Source: an uncultured Desulfuromonas sp. (lineage in GTDB: Bacteria; Desulfobacterota; Desulfuromonadia; Desulfuromonadales; Desulfuromonadaceae). From it: a DNA stretch of 64,000 bases. Shown piece by piece: positions 1 to 8,702 of this stretch. The position numbers and the translations under genes are program-made. The notes beneath the pieces are model-generated. The model worked only from the letters and a program-made list of their open reading frames with translations, searched no databases and was not told where the DNA came from. Numbering within the stretch: position 1 is the first letter of the stretch; every line of letters starts with the position of its first letter. The stretch covers positions 2,666,001 to 2,730,000 of the forward strand of contig NZ_OY787469.1 in the NCBI RefSeq assembly GCF_963678835.1, written 5' to 3'.

Positions 1-492
1 AACACAAGCCGGCTGTTTGCCTACTGCCAATCGTTCAACGCAGAACGTACACTTGTCGGCCTTGGGCTCATCACCCTCTTCGTTGACATAGCGTGCGCCG
101 TAAGGACAGGCATCCGCACAGGCCCCACATCCCCAACAGCCCTCTTTGTTGATCTGCACCGTGCCGTTAAACGGATCTTTCCAAGTTGCCGCGACATCCA
201 TGGTCACTTTTTTGCCGGTCTTTTTATCGACAAATGTGCGCGATTCTATGTCATACGGACAGGCTTCAACGCAAGACGGTTCATTACAGTGGTTGCACAA
301 CCCCGGATAGTAGGTATAAGACATGCCGTGCGGTGTTTTTGCCGGACCCAAACGCTTGACCCAGTTGCGTTGTTGGTCACGATCTTCCGAATCCTTGCCA
401 ATGGGCACTTCCCATTCAGCGCGGCAGGCAACGGCGCAAGCATGGCAACCGATGCATTTTTCCAAATCGATAATCATGGCGTACTGACTCAT
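1..492 (-). CDS. 4Fe-4S ferredoxin-type electron-transfer subunit of molybdoenzyme (partial, 3' end outside window)
   Basis: Translation of the minus strand from the ATG at 492 stays open to base 1 (164 codons). It shows cysteine clusters of the PsrB/PhsB/NrfC/DmsB type: CIGCHAC near residue 13, CNHCNEPSC near 65, CWGCGAC near 115 and CTFC near 148. This subunit normally holds four [4Fe-4S] clusters and passes electrons between a membrane quinol-oxidising anchor and the catalytic subunit. A strong GGAGGA ribosome site precedes the start. It lies 39 nt after the catalytic gene on the same strand, so the two are one operon; a NrfD/PsrC-type membrane anchor is expected beyond base 1. The 3' end is missing because of the window edge, not because of a mutation. 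Confidence 0.88.
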   Translation of the reverse strand, partial: MSQYAMIIDLEKCIGCHACAVACRAEWEVPIGKDSEDRDQQRNWVKRLGPAKTPHGMSYTYYPGLCNHCNEPSCVEACPYDIESRTFVDKKTGKKVTMDVAATWKDPFNGTVQINKEGCWGCGACADACPYGARYVNEEGDEPKADKCTFCVERLAVGKQPACV

Positions 493-531
493 GATTCCTC
501 CATTATGTTAAAAATTAAGATGATCGATAGC

Positions 532-2766
532 TCAGGCGGGAATGTCCAACGTTTTTCCCTGTTTGACGATGCGAACAAAACTGTTGCGCATGCCATGAGT
601 GCCTGTTTCCGGGTCAACGGAACGGTTGCTGATCAGTGCGTTGTCATCAATACCGGCCCCGGCAGCAACAGACAGTTGCGGATTGCGGCTGCCGTAACCA
701 TGAGCAGTAAAAATGACGTCTTTACGGATACCTGGTGTCGTTTTCAGAATAGACGCACTGGCGCTCTCAATACCGACCTCATTGACCAAGGTGATCTCAT
801 CGCCATCTTTCAAGCCCATGGCGGCCGCAACCTCATCATTAATCCATATCGGATTCTGTGGAATTTCATTGTGCAGCCAGGCATTGTTCTGAGTACGATT
901 AAAGGAATGTACCGGAACACGACCATAAATTAATCGTGCATGGCCCTTAGGCGCCTGGGGAACCTCAATGTAAGTAGGCGTTCCCGGGAACCCGGCATCC
1001 TCAACTTTACTGTTGTGGAAATCAACGTCATATTGCACGTCGTAAGGATCCTGACCCGGCTGAATATGGATGCCGTCTTCCTGCTCCAATTGTTTCAACG
1101 ACAACCCAGCTCCGGCAAGAATGGTTTCCACCATCTCTTTGGATGATTTGGCCGGGATATGTTCTTCGTAATACATCCGTTTGGCCAACTCATTAGTGAT
1201 CCAGACCGAATCCTTGCGGTCATGATCGGCCGCCGTCGGCGACACCAGCGGCACACGCGCTGAAATATATTGCTGATGCGGCTGAGAGTAGTCCCATTGG
1301 GTGCCTTTTTTGACGTAATCATACCGTTCCAGATAGCTGGTTTCCGGCAAAAGAATATCAGCATACATGGTGATATCCGTCGGCATGACGTCACACACCA
1401 TGACAAAATCCATCTGCTCAATCATCTTAATGGTCAATTGCGGGTCGGGAATGGTCTGCATGGGGTTCTGCCCCCAGACAATCAACCCCTTGATCGGGAA
1501 CGGGTCGCCCGACAGCGCAGTTTCTCGAATCAGGTCCGTCGGAGTTCCCGGCGGTGAAAAGGGATATTTATGCAGCACATGATGCAGTGCCTCTTCATGC
1601 GGATTCATCACATGAGGCCAGCGGCAGCGGCCCACTTTGGGATTCTTCGGCTTGACAAAGCCCCCTTTAACGCCGATGGCACCAAGAAGCCCGGTCAGGC
1701 AGCCCAGCCCGCGTTCGCGTTGAAAATCGTTACCGTTCCAACTGGAATGGCGTCCGGGATGAATCGAGACATTAGGTGCGTTGGCCGCCAACATGTCGGC
1801 CACTTCTTTGATCTGACTGGCGGGAACATCGCAAATTTTAGCGGCCCAGTCCAGTGTGGCATGGGAGATATTTTCGCAAAACTCGTCAAAGCCGTAACCG
1901 AAATCCTCGACATACTCTTTGTCGTATTTTTCCTCTTTGACCAGATAGTTCATAATGGCCAGCAACAGTGCCGTATCCGTACCCGGTTTAATCTGTACCC
2001 AGATATCGGCTTTGGCCGCTGAAGCGGAAAAGCGTGGGTCAACGACAATCAGCTTAGCGCCACGCTCCAAACCTTTGAGGTATTTTTTAAGATGGGAGAC
2101 ATGCACGTTTTCGCCGAGATGGGTGCCAAGCATGAAAATCGCCTTGGCATTGGCCATATCCACTTCTTCTCCGGCAGGCGTGCCGAGAGTCTGGATATAA
2201 GCGACATCGCGAGAACCGCGACATTGAAAAAATGATGCCTCTGAGTTGTTCGGCGTACCGACAACATATTCAAAATAATCCATGGGATACTTGGCCGACG
2301 AGCCATGAGGGAAAATGGCCAGCGATCTTTCGTCGTACTCATCGATAATCGCATTCATGCGCGAGGCACATTCATCGAGAGCTTCTTCCCAGGAGATGCG
2401 CTTCCATACCGGAGCGCCCCTCTTGCCGATATTTTTCATCGGATATTTTAACCGATCCGGATCATATAGCAGCTTAATCCCCGCATTGCCACGAGCACAG
2501 ATGCTTGCCCCATTATCAATGCTCTTCGGATTACCTTCCAGTTTTACCAATTTACCTTCTCTGACCTTGCCGACTAACTGACAACGCCAGAAACACATCC
2601 CGCAAATACCGCCGGTGACGCTCTTGGTCCCGGCAAAACTGCCGGGTGCGGTATAAGGCTTGCGCACAAAAGGTTCCTCAGCCTGAGCCATTCGCGCCAA
2701 TGGCACGGCCGCTGCAGCGCAACTTGCCGATTGTAAAAACTTACGCCGGGTCAACTTGATTGACAT
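532..2766 (-). CDS. Molybdopterin oxidoreductase catalytic subunit, polysulfide/thiosulfate reductase (PsrA/PhsA)-like
   Basis: A 744-residue member of the DMSO-reductase superfamily. The N terminus has a twin-arginine signal (TRRKFLQSA followed by an Ala-rich stretch), so it should fold in the cytoplasm and be exported. A CGMCFWRC segment plus CARG about 27 residues later forms the N-terminal [4Fe-4S] site. FFQCRGSRD near residue 180 may contain a cysteine ligand to molybdenum; that placement is inference. I chose the ATG at 2766 over the one at 2775 because AAGGAGG ends just before 2775 but is well spaced for 2766. The gene overlaps the upstream chaperone gene by about 26 nt. Substrate cannot be fixed by eye; sulfur compounds are the best guess from family and organism, with other oxyanions possible. 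Confidence 0.85.
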   Translation of the reverse strand: MSIKLTRRKFLQSASCAAAAVPLARMAQAEEPFVRKPYTAPGSFAGTKSVTGGICGMCFWRCQLVGKVREGKLVKLEGNPKSIDNGASICARGNAGIKLLYDPDRLKYPMKNIGKRGAPVWKRISWEEALDECASRMNAIIDEYDERSLAIFPHGSSAKYPMDYFEYVVGTPNNSEASFFQCRGSRDVAYIQTLGTPAGEEVDMANAKAIFMLGTHLGENVHVSHLKKYLKGLERGAKLIVVDPRFSASAAKADIWVQIKPGTDTALLLAIMNYLVKEEKYDKEYVEDFGYGFDEFCENISHATLDWAAKICDVPASQIKEVADMLAANAPNVSIHPGRHSSWNGNDFQRERGLGCLTGLLGAIGVKGGFVKPKNPKVGRCRWPHVMNPHEEALHHVLHKYPFSPPGTPTDLIRETALSGDPFPIKGLIVWGQNPMQTIPDPQLTIKMIEQMDFVMVCDVMPTDITMYADILLPETSYLERYDYVKKGTQWDYSQPHQQYISARVPLVSPTAADHDRKDSVWITNELAKRMYYEEHIPAKSSKEMVETILAGAGLSLKQLEQEDGIHIQPGQDPYDVQYDVDFHNSKVEDAGFPGTPTYIEVPQAPKGHARLIYGRVPVHSFNRTQNNAWLHNEIPQNPIWINDEVAAAMGLKDGDEITLVNEVGIESASASILKTTPGIRKDVIFTAHGYGSRNPQLSVAAGAGIDDNALISNRSVDPETGTHGMRNSFVRIVKQGKTLDIPA

Positions 2767-3364
2767 GCTCCTCATCCTCCTTCGTGAAGAAATGGATCAG
2801 TTTCATCATGACTCGAAAATACGGGTGGCGGCTTTCGTCAACGACACGTTGGCGAAACAGGCAAAACCACGGTCGAAAAAACTCCGCAAGAAATTGCTCA
2901 GTTTCACAAAATTTGCCGTCTTTTAACAAGAGGGATAAAAACCGCAATTCATGATTCAAATGATCCGGAATATCATTAGGGCCACGCAGGTCATAGCCTT
3001 GCTGGCGGTAAAACACTTTGGTTTTTTCAGCACTGGGTCCAAAAAGGATGCCTTCAGAGTCGGTGTAGATTGAACCGTAAGGAGGAGCAATCACATGGGG
3101 AACCGCGTTGATGAACAGGCGGGTATATTCTACCTGTAAGGCTGTCAAGCCCGCTTCAGAGAGGATATCATCAGCCGTCGGTAATGCATTGAGCTCTTCG
3201 GTCCAGCCAAGTTCATCGAGAATTGAAACCAGTAAATGCCAATGGTCTGACGTTAACCAGCTTTTATCAGGATATTCCATAGACTGCGCCATAAATTCAA
3301 GCAATCCGGCTAAACGCATAGCGATCAGATCGTTCTGTTGCTCAGAGGCACGACATTGCGTCAT
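2741..3364 (-). CDS. TorD/DmsD-family molybdoenzyme maturation chaperone
   Basis: A 207-residue mostly helical protein, first gene of the molybdoenzyme operon. Features fitting the TorD family are the segment with PPYGSIYTDSEG near the middle, the EHVNQ-type C terminus and the length near 200. Such chaperones bind the TAT leader and apo-form of their partner catalytic subunit until the molybdenum cofactor is inserted. The start has a strong SD (GGAGGAG) 6 nt upstream. Its 3' end overlaps the start of the catalytic gene, implying translational coupling. The family is recognised from overall pattern and neighbourhood rather than a single diagnostic motif. Confidence 0.78.
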   Translation of the reverse strand: MTQCRASEQQNDLIAMRLAGLLEFMAQSMEYPDKSWLTSDHWHLLVSILDELGWTEELNALPTADDILSEAGLTALQVEYTRLFINAVPHVIAPPYGSIYTDSEGILFGPSAEKTKVFYRQQGYDLRGPNDIPDHLNHELRFLSLLLKDGKFCETEQFLAEFFRPWFCLFRQRVVDESRHPYFRVMMKLIHFFTKEDEEHVNQVDPA

Positions 3365-3581
3365 AACTCCTCCCTGATAAAAAGTTGCTGATATGCATCA
3401 TGTTTTCCACGATGGACGGATATCGATTGTTCGTTCGATTATTCGTTCTTTTATAACATCAGTGTTTATAATTAATCAAATTGGATATTCCAATATTTAT
3501 ATGCTTAATGATTACTATTTGTGATAATCTGAAGTGAATTGGTGGTGCTGATTGAGAAAAGCGCGTGAGACAGGACATCCG

Positions 3582-3614
3582 AAAAAGGCCCCTCCATCGA
3601 ACGATGAAGGGGCC
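3582..3614 (-). terminator. Rho-independent terminator of the flagellar-rod-like gene
   Basis: A GC-rich hairpin with arms at 3587-3599 and 3602-3614 (one mismatch) is followed on the minus strand by a run of five T. It lies about 30 nt after the stop of the gene ending at 3643. Confidence 0.8.
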
Positions 3615-3642
3615 TGTAAAAGATGAGGTAAGAAAACTGGGA

Positions 3643-3978
3643 TCAGGCAAATGTGTCGAGCAGATCTCCTGACATGGAATCCGCAACAGAAACCGTTTTC
3701 AAGTTGGCAGAATAGAATTGTTTGGTTTGCATCATATCCACCATCTCTTTAGCCAGATCAACTTTGGAGGTCTGATTTTCGGCCGTTTGGGCATCACCTG
3801 TTCCATTAACTGGTTTCTGCAACTGTGCCCGCACACCACCCTGCTCGTTTTCCGAAAGAGTAACTTGAGATGGGGCATAACCTTCTGTTTCGCTGTTCGC
3901 AACATTATTTGCTGTGGAATTAAGGCGCAATGTCTGTGCCTGCAGACCGGACATGGCGCTACTCATGGCGTCAATCAT
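3643..3978 (-). CDS. Short FlgC-like flagellar basal-body rod-type protein
   Basis: A 111-residue protein with the two ends typical of flagellar rod/hook proteins. The N-terminal segment has LQAQTLRLNSTANNVANSET, and the C-terminal helix runs VDLAKEMVDMMQTKQFYSANLKTV. These ends form the coiled coil that packs in the flagellar axis. It is slightly shorter than FlgC (about 135-150 residues) and no other flagellar gene is near, so it is an orphan. I chose the ATG at 3978 because GGGAG lies 8 nt upstream; a longer reading from a TTG at 4002 has no such site. It has its own terminator, so it appears monocistronic. It may be a rod paralogue or a protein that borrowed the fold; role unproven. Confidence 0.72.
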   Translation of the reverse strand: MIDAMSSAMSGLQAQTLRLNSTANNVANSETEGYAPSQVTLSENEQGGVRAQLQKPVNGTGDAQTAENQTSKVDLAKEMVDMMQTKQFYSANLKTVSVADSMSGDLLDTFA

Positions 3979-4124
3979 GTCGTTTCTCCCTGAAGGTATC
4001 AAGAGTAATATAGTACTATTTAGAGTGACAATCCTTGTAATGTCAAATAAAAATTCAACTTTAACGTCCTGTTTCTACGTCATAATATTTCTAGAACTCC
4101 TAACCGTTTGACTTTGCAGACCAA

Positions 4125-4152
4125 TTGACAAGCATTGCATTTTTATTATTTT
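4125..4152 (+). promoter_or_regulatory. Possible sigma-70 promoter for the hemerythrin gene
   Basis: A perfect TTGACA (4125-4130) is followed 16 nt later by TATTTT (4147-4152). A GAACC/GGTTC palindrome lies in the putative leader near 4184-4198. This is pattern matching only. Confidence 0.3.
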
Positions 4153-4283
4153 CTACCAATAAATTTGAAAGCAGTTCTCGGCTGAACCTCGAGGGTTCTC
4201 ACCTTAAATACACTTGTCATCAGCAGACAATCCCCCTAAACTGGCTGTCTGTGGCTATCAATGATCAGACATTATGAGGATTT

Positions 4284-4685
4284 ATGGCATTCATCGAATG
4301 GAACCAGAATTTTGCTGTCAATGTTGACCAATTTGACGATCATCACCGGCACCTCATCGACCTGCTGAACAAGACTCATGACCAGATTACCCGTCGTCTG
4401 GAAAAGGAAAAACTTGGTCAGGTTCTGGTCGAATTAATTGAATACGCCAAATATCACTTCAGAGCCGAAGAAGTGTGGATGAAAAATCTTAACTATCCGC
4501 GACTCAAACAACACTGTGCAGAGCATCACTATTTCGTCAATCGCGTTCAAGAAATGTGTGAAGACTATACCAGTGGTAACACAGCTCTGGCTCAAGAGCT
4601 GTTATCCTTCATGAAAAACTGGCTTTCCAGCCATATTTTGGGAACCGACCGGGAATATACACATTTTATCGCATCAAAGTCGTAA
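4284..4685 (+). CDS. Bacteriohemerythrin
   Basis: A 133-residue single-domain hemerythrin. The di-iron ligand pattern is visible: histidine in DDHHRH near residue 20, HFRAEE near 56, the HCAEHH pair near 73-77, and HILGTD near 116. Such proteins reversibly bind O2 at a non-heme di-iron site and serve in oxygen sensing, delivery or protection in anaerobes and microaerophiles. Length is typical for bacteria. A GAGGA ribosome site precedes the ATG. A second hemerythrin-like reading frame follows immediately, in a different frame. Confidence 0.9.
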   Translation: MAFIEWNQNFAVNVDQFDDHHRHLIDLLNKTHDQITRRLEKEKLGQVLVELIEYAKYHFRAEEVWMKNLNYPRLKQHCAEHHYFVNRVQEMCEDYTSGNTALAQELLSFMKNWLSSHILGTDREYTHFIASKS

Positions 4686-4746
4686 TTCTACGTTTTTCAA
4701 ACTTGCCCTATACACTGAAAAAGATCACCATCGCCATCTGTTCTTT

Positions 4747-5067
4747 TTGTTCAACAAAGCGTACGAAGATTCTGAATCCGACACGCTAAAAGATTCGCTG
4801 GGTGCGTTATTAAATGAATTAATCGATTACACGATTTATCATTTTCACGCTGAAGAAACCTGGATGGAAGAGCACCATTTCCCCAAACATGAAAAGCATT
4901 GTCAGGAACATGCCCGCTTTATGACACGAATCAGCGAACTGCATGCCGACTATCTCAGTGGTCAGACCCAAATCAACCTTGAGGTTCTCGCCTTTATGAA
5001 GAACTGGATTGAAGAACATATTATGATCTCCGATGCTGAATACGGTCGCTTTCATAAAATACACTGA
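4747..5067 (+). CDS. Second hemerythrin-like gene with no clear start (possibly decayed)
   Basis: From 4747 the translation gives most of a hemerythrin: HFHAEE, HCQEHA and HIMISD carry the later di-iron ligands. The first ligand region (KDHHRHLFFLFN) lies upstream of 4747 in the same frame, which stays open past 4681. No ATG or GTG with a ribosome site is found there. The expected N-terminal residues of the family are not recognisable. Either translation starts from a poor codon with coupling to the upstream gene, or this is a damaged paralogue. It is in the +1 frame relative to the first hemerythrin, so an ancestral tandem fusion broken by a frameshift is possible. Confidence 0.6.
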   Translation: MFNKAYEDSESDTLKDSLGALLNELIDYTIYHFHAEETWMEEHHFPKHEKHCQEHARFMTRISELHADYLSGQTQINLEVLAFMKNWIEEHIMISDAEYGRFHKIH

Positions 5068-5220
5068 CCTTTTTCTTCAATCTTTTACACAAAATATCTC
5101 GTACTAATCCCCTTCTTACATAGACCTGGTTACATGAATAAAATCTTCTTTCTATAGGTTGGCCGTTCAGGGACCTCATCCGCTTCGGTCACATATTGCT
5201 GGACTCCAGGAGCCTGTTGC

Positions 5221-6918
5221 ATGAGGCGATTCGTCACTATTCAGGATCTTATGAAACCGGATTCGTTTGTCCTTTATCTTTACAAGATGGCGGTTCAACG
5301 CTCTACCGGAATAACCAGGCCATCATCGTCGACTAACTCCGGCTCATGCCAGTGGGGCAAAGGCTGTTCGTTCATTCCTGTTGCCGCTGGAGTTCTCGGG
5401 CTGTGTCTGTTGCTGGCAGCCTGGACTCTGACCCTCAATCAGCTTCAATCGAATCGGCGCTCTCTGATCGACCATGTCACCACGGAACAACACAACCTGG
5501 TTTCCATTATCAGTAAAAATCTTACTCAAGCCATCGACGAACATCGGCCGTTAGAGAGCATTGTCCGCAGAGCACTGGACACTCAGAACACGGAAGAACT
5601 GAACCATATTCCTGAACTGCTTTCAGGGCAGCATTTTTTCAACCGCATGCTGATTTGCAGCCAGAACGGCACACCGCTTTATCAGAGTTCGCCGGGGGCC
5701 TATTCTGCCAAGCAGCAGAACCGAATCTCAGAGCTTATGAGCGAACAGCACGGTAAAAGCACGCCATTTGTCTTCAATGCAGAACTGGTCAGACCCGATG
5801 CCCCGTGGCAGATACCACTGTTGTTCCCTCTTATCACCAACCGTTTGGGTCAGATTACGATGATTCTTGAAGCGGATCTCGGCTACCTGCTCAATCTGTA
5901 TCAAGACGTTATGATCGGCCACACCGGCACCATTCGCATTCAAACCCCCGACGGACAGCCACTGGTTCACATCGAACAAGGAGCTCTGATGGCTGCCCCC
6001 GCCACGTCATCCAACATCTATTGGGAAAAAGATCGTCAGTTTAATCAAACAAAGACAGTATCTTATCTTGATCACGGCCATTCATCACTGACCAGCTACC
6101 GCCATCTGTCTGCTTATCCACTCACCATCAGCGTCGGCCAATATCAGGATGAAATTCTGAAGAAATACACCCACTGGCGGCAACAACAACTGATGAGTCT
6201 CAGTGTTGTTACCCTGCTCAGCCTGATCGGGTTCAGTTGGCTGGTATGGGTTACGCACCAGAACCAGCATTATCTGAAGGCTCTGCTTATCGCTAACCAA
6301 CAAAATGCCCAGTTGATCAATCAGCTTGAGCATGAGCATCAGCAAGCCGTCGATGCCGCGTCACGTGATCCACTGACCAACCTGTACAATCGGCGCTTAT
6401 TTATCGAACTGGGGCAAAAACAACTGCAGTATGGCAAACGCAAAAACCTTCACTGTGCCGTGCTGTTTCTGGACATGGATCGTTTCAAAGAGATCAATGA
6501 CACCTACGGCCATCATATTGGCGACCTGCTGTTAAAAAAAGTCGCTGACCGGTTGCGCGACACCCTGCGCGAAGCCGATATTATCGCCCGTTACGGTGGC
6601 GATGAATTCGTCATCTTACTCGACAGCATCACCCGTGATGAACACACCTTTCAGATCACGGAGAAACTGGTTCATACCCTGTCGCGGCCTTATACCAACC
6701 TTGAAAAATTAACGATTCACACCACGCCAAGTATTGGTGTGGCCATATTTCCTAGGCATGCCGAAGATATCCAGACTCTGTTGTTACAAGCCGATGTCGC
6801 CATGTACTGGTCTAAAGAAAACGGCCGCGCCCAATGGACCTTGTTTCATCCCCGCCTGGCCCGTTCATCAACCGTCAGACACACTGCTCTGTCAATCGAC
6901 ACCACGGAAATCTCATGA
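5221..6918 (+). CDS. Membrane diguanylate cyclase with periplasmic sensor domain
   Basis: A 565-residue protein with a transmembrane segment near residues 51-72, an extracytoplasmic domain of about 250 residues, a second membrane helix near 324-345, and a C-terminal GGDEF domain. GGDEF is at residues 459-463, and RxxD at 450-453 matches the product-inhibition I-site. The GHHIGD segment keeps the aspartate typical of c-di-GMP synthases, not the change reported for cGAMP-making Hypr enzymes. The start has CAGGAG 8 nt upstream, though an internal ATG is also possible. Its stop overlaps the start of the PhnD-like gene (ATGA). This suggests the binding protein and the sensor domain work together, which is inference. 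Confidence 0.88.
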   Translation: MRRFVTIQDLMKPDSFVLYLYKMAVQRSTGITRPSSSTNSGSCQWGKGCSFIPVAAGVLGLCLLLAAWTLTLNQLQSNRRSLIDHVTTEQHNLVSIISKNLTQAIDEHRPLESIVRRALDTQNTEELNHIPELLSGQHFFNRMLICSQNGTPLYQSSPGAYSAKQQNRISELMSEQHGKSTPFVFNAELVRPDAPWQIPLLFPLITNRLGQITMILEADLGYLLNLYQDVMIGHTGTIRIQTPDGQPLVHIEQGALMAAPATSSNIYWEKDRQFNQTKTVSYLDHGHSSLTSYRHLSAYPLTISVGQYQDEILKKYTHWRQQQLMSLSVVTLLSLIGFSWLVWVTHQNQHYLKALLIANQQNAQLINQLEHEHQQAVDAASRDPLTNLYNRRLFIELGQKQLQYGKRKNLHCAVLFLDMDRFKEINDTYGHHIGDLLLKKVADRLRDTLREADIIARYGGDEFVILLDSITRDEHTFQITEKLVHTLSRPYTNLEKLTIHTTPSIGVAIFPRHAEDIQTLLLQADVAMYWSKENGRAQWTLFHPRLARSSTVRHTALSIDTTEIS

Positions 6919-7796
6919 CAAAACGCGGTTTTTTTAGCATGTGTTTGCTGATGGTCGGTTTGGTGTGGCCATACGGCCTGCTGCAGGCCGAGACAACAGA
7001 TCACACCGCTTTGCACTTTGCCATGATTCCTAAGAAAAACATCGATCAACAGATTGACGAGATGTGTCCGTTATTGCGCTTGCTTGCAGACAAACTCGAA
7101 CGCCCGGTCAACGTGGTTCGCGTTAGTTCCTACCAGGCGGTGATCGAAGGCTTACTCTCTGCTGATATTGATCTGGCCATCATGGGACCGGCGTCCTATG
7201 CTTATGCCAAACAACGTGATGGCCGGATCGAAGCCTTTGCGTCGCTGACACGAAAGGCTGGCATTTTTACTCCGGAGGGCAGCTATTATCAGTCGGTCCT
7301 GGTTACTCTGGCAGAGAATGGCGCCAAGACCATTTCAGAGCTGCGTGGCACAAAAGTCGCATTTACCGACCCGAAAAGCACCTCAGGTTCGGTGATTCCC
7401 CGTCATGAATTCAGCAGAAAAATCAACACGTCCCTTCAGAATTATTTTGGCGGTATGAGCTACACCGGCTCCCACGACCGTTCGATCCGGGCCTTGGTTA
7501 ATTATCAAATCGATGCCGCCTTTGTTTCCAGCTCCCGTCTGGATGAAGCGGTGCGCAAAGGGATTGTCACACCGCAACAGGTCAGAATTCTGTGGCGCTC
7601 GCAACCGATCCACTTCGATCCGTTTGTGTTCCGCGGCCATTTACCCCAATCACTCAAAGAGCAGATCCGCCACATCATGTTTTCATCGCCTGAAGCGTTA
7701 CGACCGATGTTTGACAAAAAAAATGCTACCGGTATCGTTGCTGTCAGTGACAACGACTATACGAACATACGCGCCATCACCCGTCAGGAGCACTGA
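6915..7796 (+). CDS. PhnD-like periplasmic phosphate/phosphonate-type substrate-binding protein
   Basis: A 293-residue exported protein with a signal peptide (MTKRGFFSMCLLMVG, cleavage probably after LLQAE). The mature part has AMIPKKN, LLRLLADKLERPV, DLAIMGPASYAYA and VAFTDPKSTSGSV, all typical of the PhnD/PtxB/TctC-like binding proteins that read small oxyanions. I chose the ATG at 6915, overlapping the stop of the cyclase as ATGA, over upstream in-frame codons. There is no ABC permease or ATPase next door. A sensory accessory role for the upstream diguanylate cyclase is therefore more likely than transport. Ligand unknown. Confidence 0.8.
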   Translation: MTKRGFFSMCLLMVGLVWPYGLLQAETTDHTALHFAMIPKKNIDQQIDEMCPLLRLLADKLERPVNVVRVSSYQAVIEGLLSADIDLAIMGPASYAYAKQRDGRIEAFASLTRKAGIFTPEGSYYQSVLVTLAENGAKTISELRGTKVAFTDPKSTSGSVIPRHEFSRKINTSLQNYFGGMSYTGSHDRSIRALVNYQIDAAFVSSSRLDEAVRKGIVTPQQVRILWRSQPIHFDPFVFRGHLPQSLKEQIRHIMFSSPEALRPMFDKKNATGIVAVSDNDYTNIRAITRQEH

Positions 7797-7799
7797 TTC

Positions 7800-8702
7800 A
7801 TGCCTGATCCCATCACCGCGATTCTTCCATTGGTATTCACCTTTGCCTTAGGAGTCGTGTTGCGCTCATGGCGGGTGTTTGCCACTCAAGATGCCGATAT
7901 CCTGCTCAAACTGTTTTTTTACCTGTGCTTGCCGGCGCTGATCCTGTTGTCGGTCAGCACCATGCCGTTGCGCGTCGGCCTGCTGTTTTTACCCGGCCTT
8001 GCCGTCACCATCATTCTGATCACCTTTGCCTTAGGTAGCAGGATTACGCCGTTTCTTAATCTGCCCCGAGCCACACTGGGGGTGTTTTATGTCGGCATCC
8101 TGGTCATGAACGGCGGATTTACCTTTCCCTATGTACTGTCGGCCTACGGGGCTGACGGCATGGCCCTCGCCTCGCTGTTTGACTTCGGCACCGGCCTGAT
8201 GGTGTTCACCTTTGTCTACTATCTGGCCTGCCGTCATGGTCAAAGCGGCAGCACACATCGCCAGCTGCTGACGAAATTCCTTCTTTCTCCGCCCCTGCTG
8301 GCCCTGATCATCGCCTTGATCCTCAATGTCACGCACACGGCATTACCGTCATTGGTGCTCAATTGGTTCACGCAGCTCAGCAACATGACCACCCCGGTGG
8401 TGATGCTGGCCCTCGGCATTGCCTTTCGGCCGCATTTGCTCCGCCTCGGTTCCTTGGCCAGCGTCATCCTATTACGCATGGGCCTCGGCTTTGTTCTGGC
8501 CCAGTTATGTGTTCATCTGATGGGAATTGACGGGATGATGCGCCATATCGTGGTGATGATGGCGTCGGCACCCAGCGGTGTCAACACCCTGGCCTTTGCC
8601 ACGCTGGAGGGACTGGATAAAGAGTTTGCCGCAGCCGTGGTCTCGTACACCACCCTGATCGGCATGATCTGGTTTCCATTGTATCTGTCACTTGCCGTTT
8701 GA
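7800..8702 (+). CDS. AEC-family (auxin efflux carrier-like) membrane transporter
   Basis: A 300-residue integral membrane protein with about ten hydrophobic segments. It matches the AEC/BART family of secondary carriers, with helix-breaking GG/NGGFTFPYVLSA-type segments in the first half and APSGVNTLAFATLEGLD in the last helices. Bacterial members move malate, malonate or similar organic anions; the substrate cannot be assigned here. It starts 3 nt after the binding-protein gene and its stop overlaps the possible start of the next gene, so it belongs to the same transcript. Confidence 0.82.
   Translation: MPDPITAILPLVFTFALGVVLRSWRVFATQDADILLKLFFYLCLPALILLSVSTMPLRVGLLFLPGLAVTIILITFALGSRITPFLNLPRATLGVFYVGILVMNGGFTFPYVLSAYGADGMALASLFDFGTGLMVFTFVYYLACRHGQSGSTHRQLLTKFLLSPPLLALIIALILNVTHTALPSLVLNWFTQLSNMTTPVVMLALGIAFRPHLLRLGSLASVILLRMGLGFVLAQLCVHLMGIDGMMRHIVVMMASAPSGVNTLAFATLEGLDKEFAAAVVSYTTLIGMIWFPLYLSLAV

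Noticed and set aside
5221-6918. cGAMP-producing (Hypr) GGDEF enzyme that would feed the GEMM riboswitch
   Set aside because: The GHHIGD segment keeps the aspartate typical of c-di-GMP synthases.
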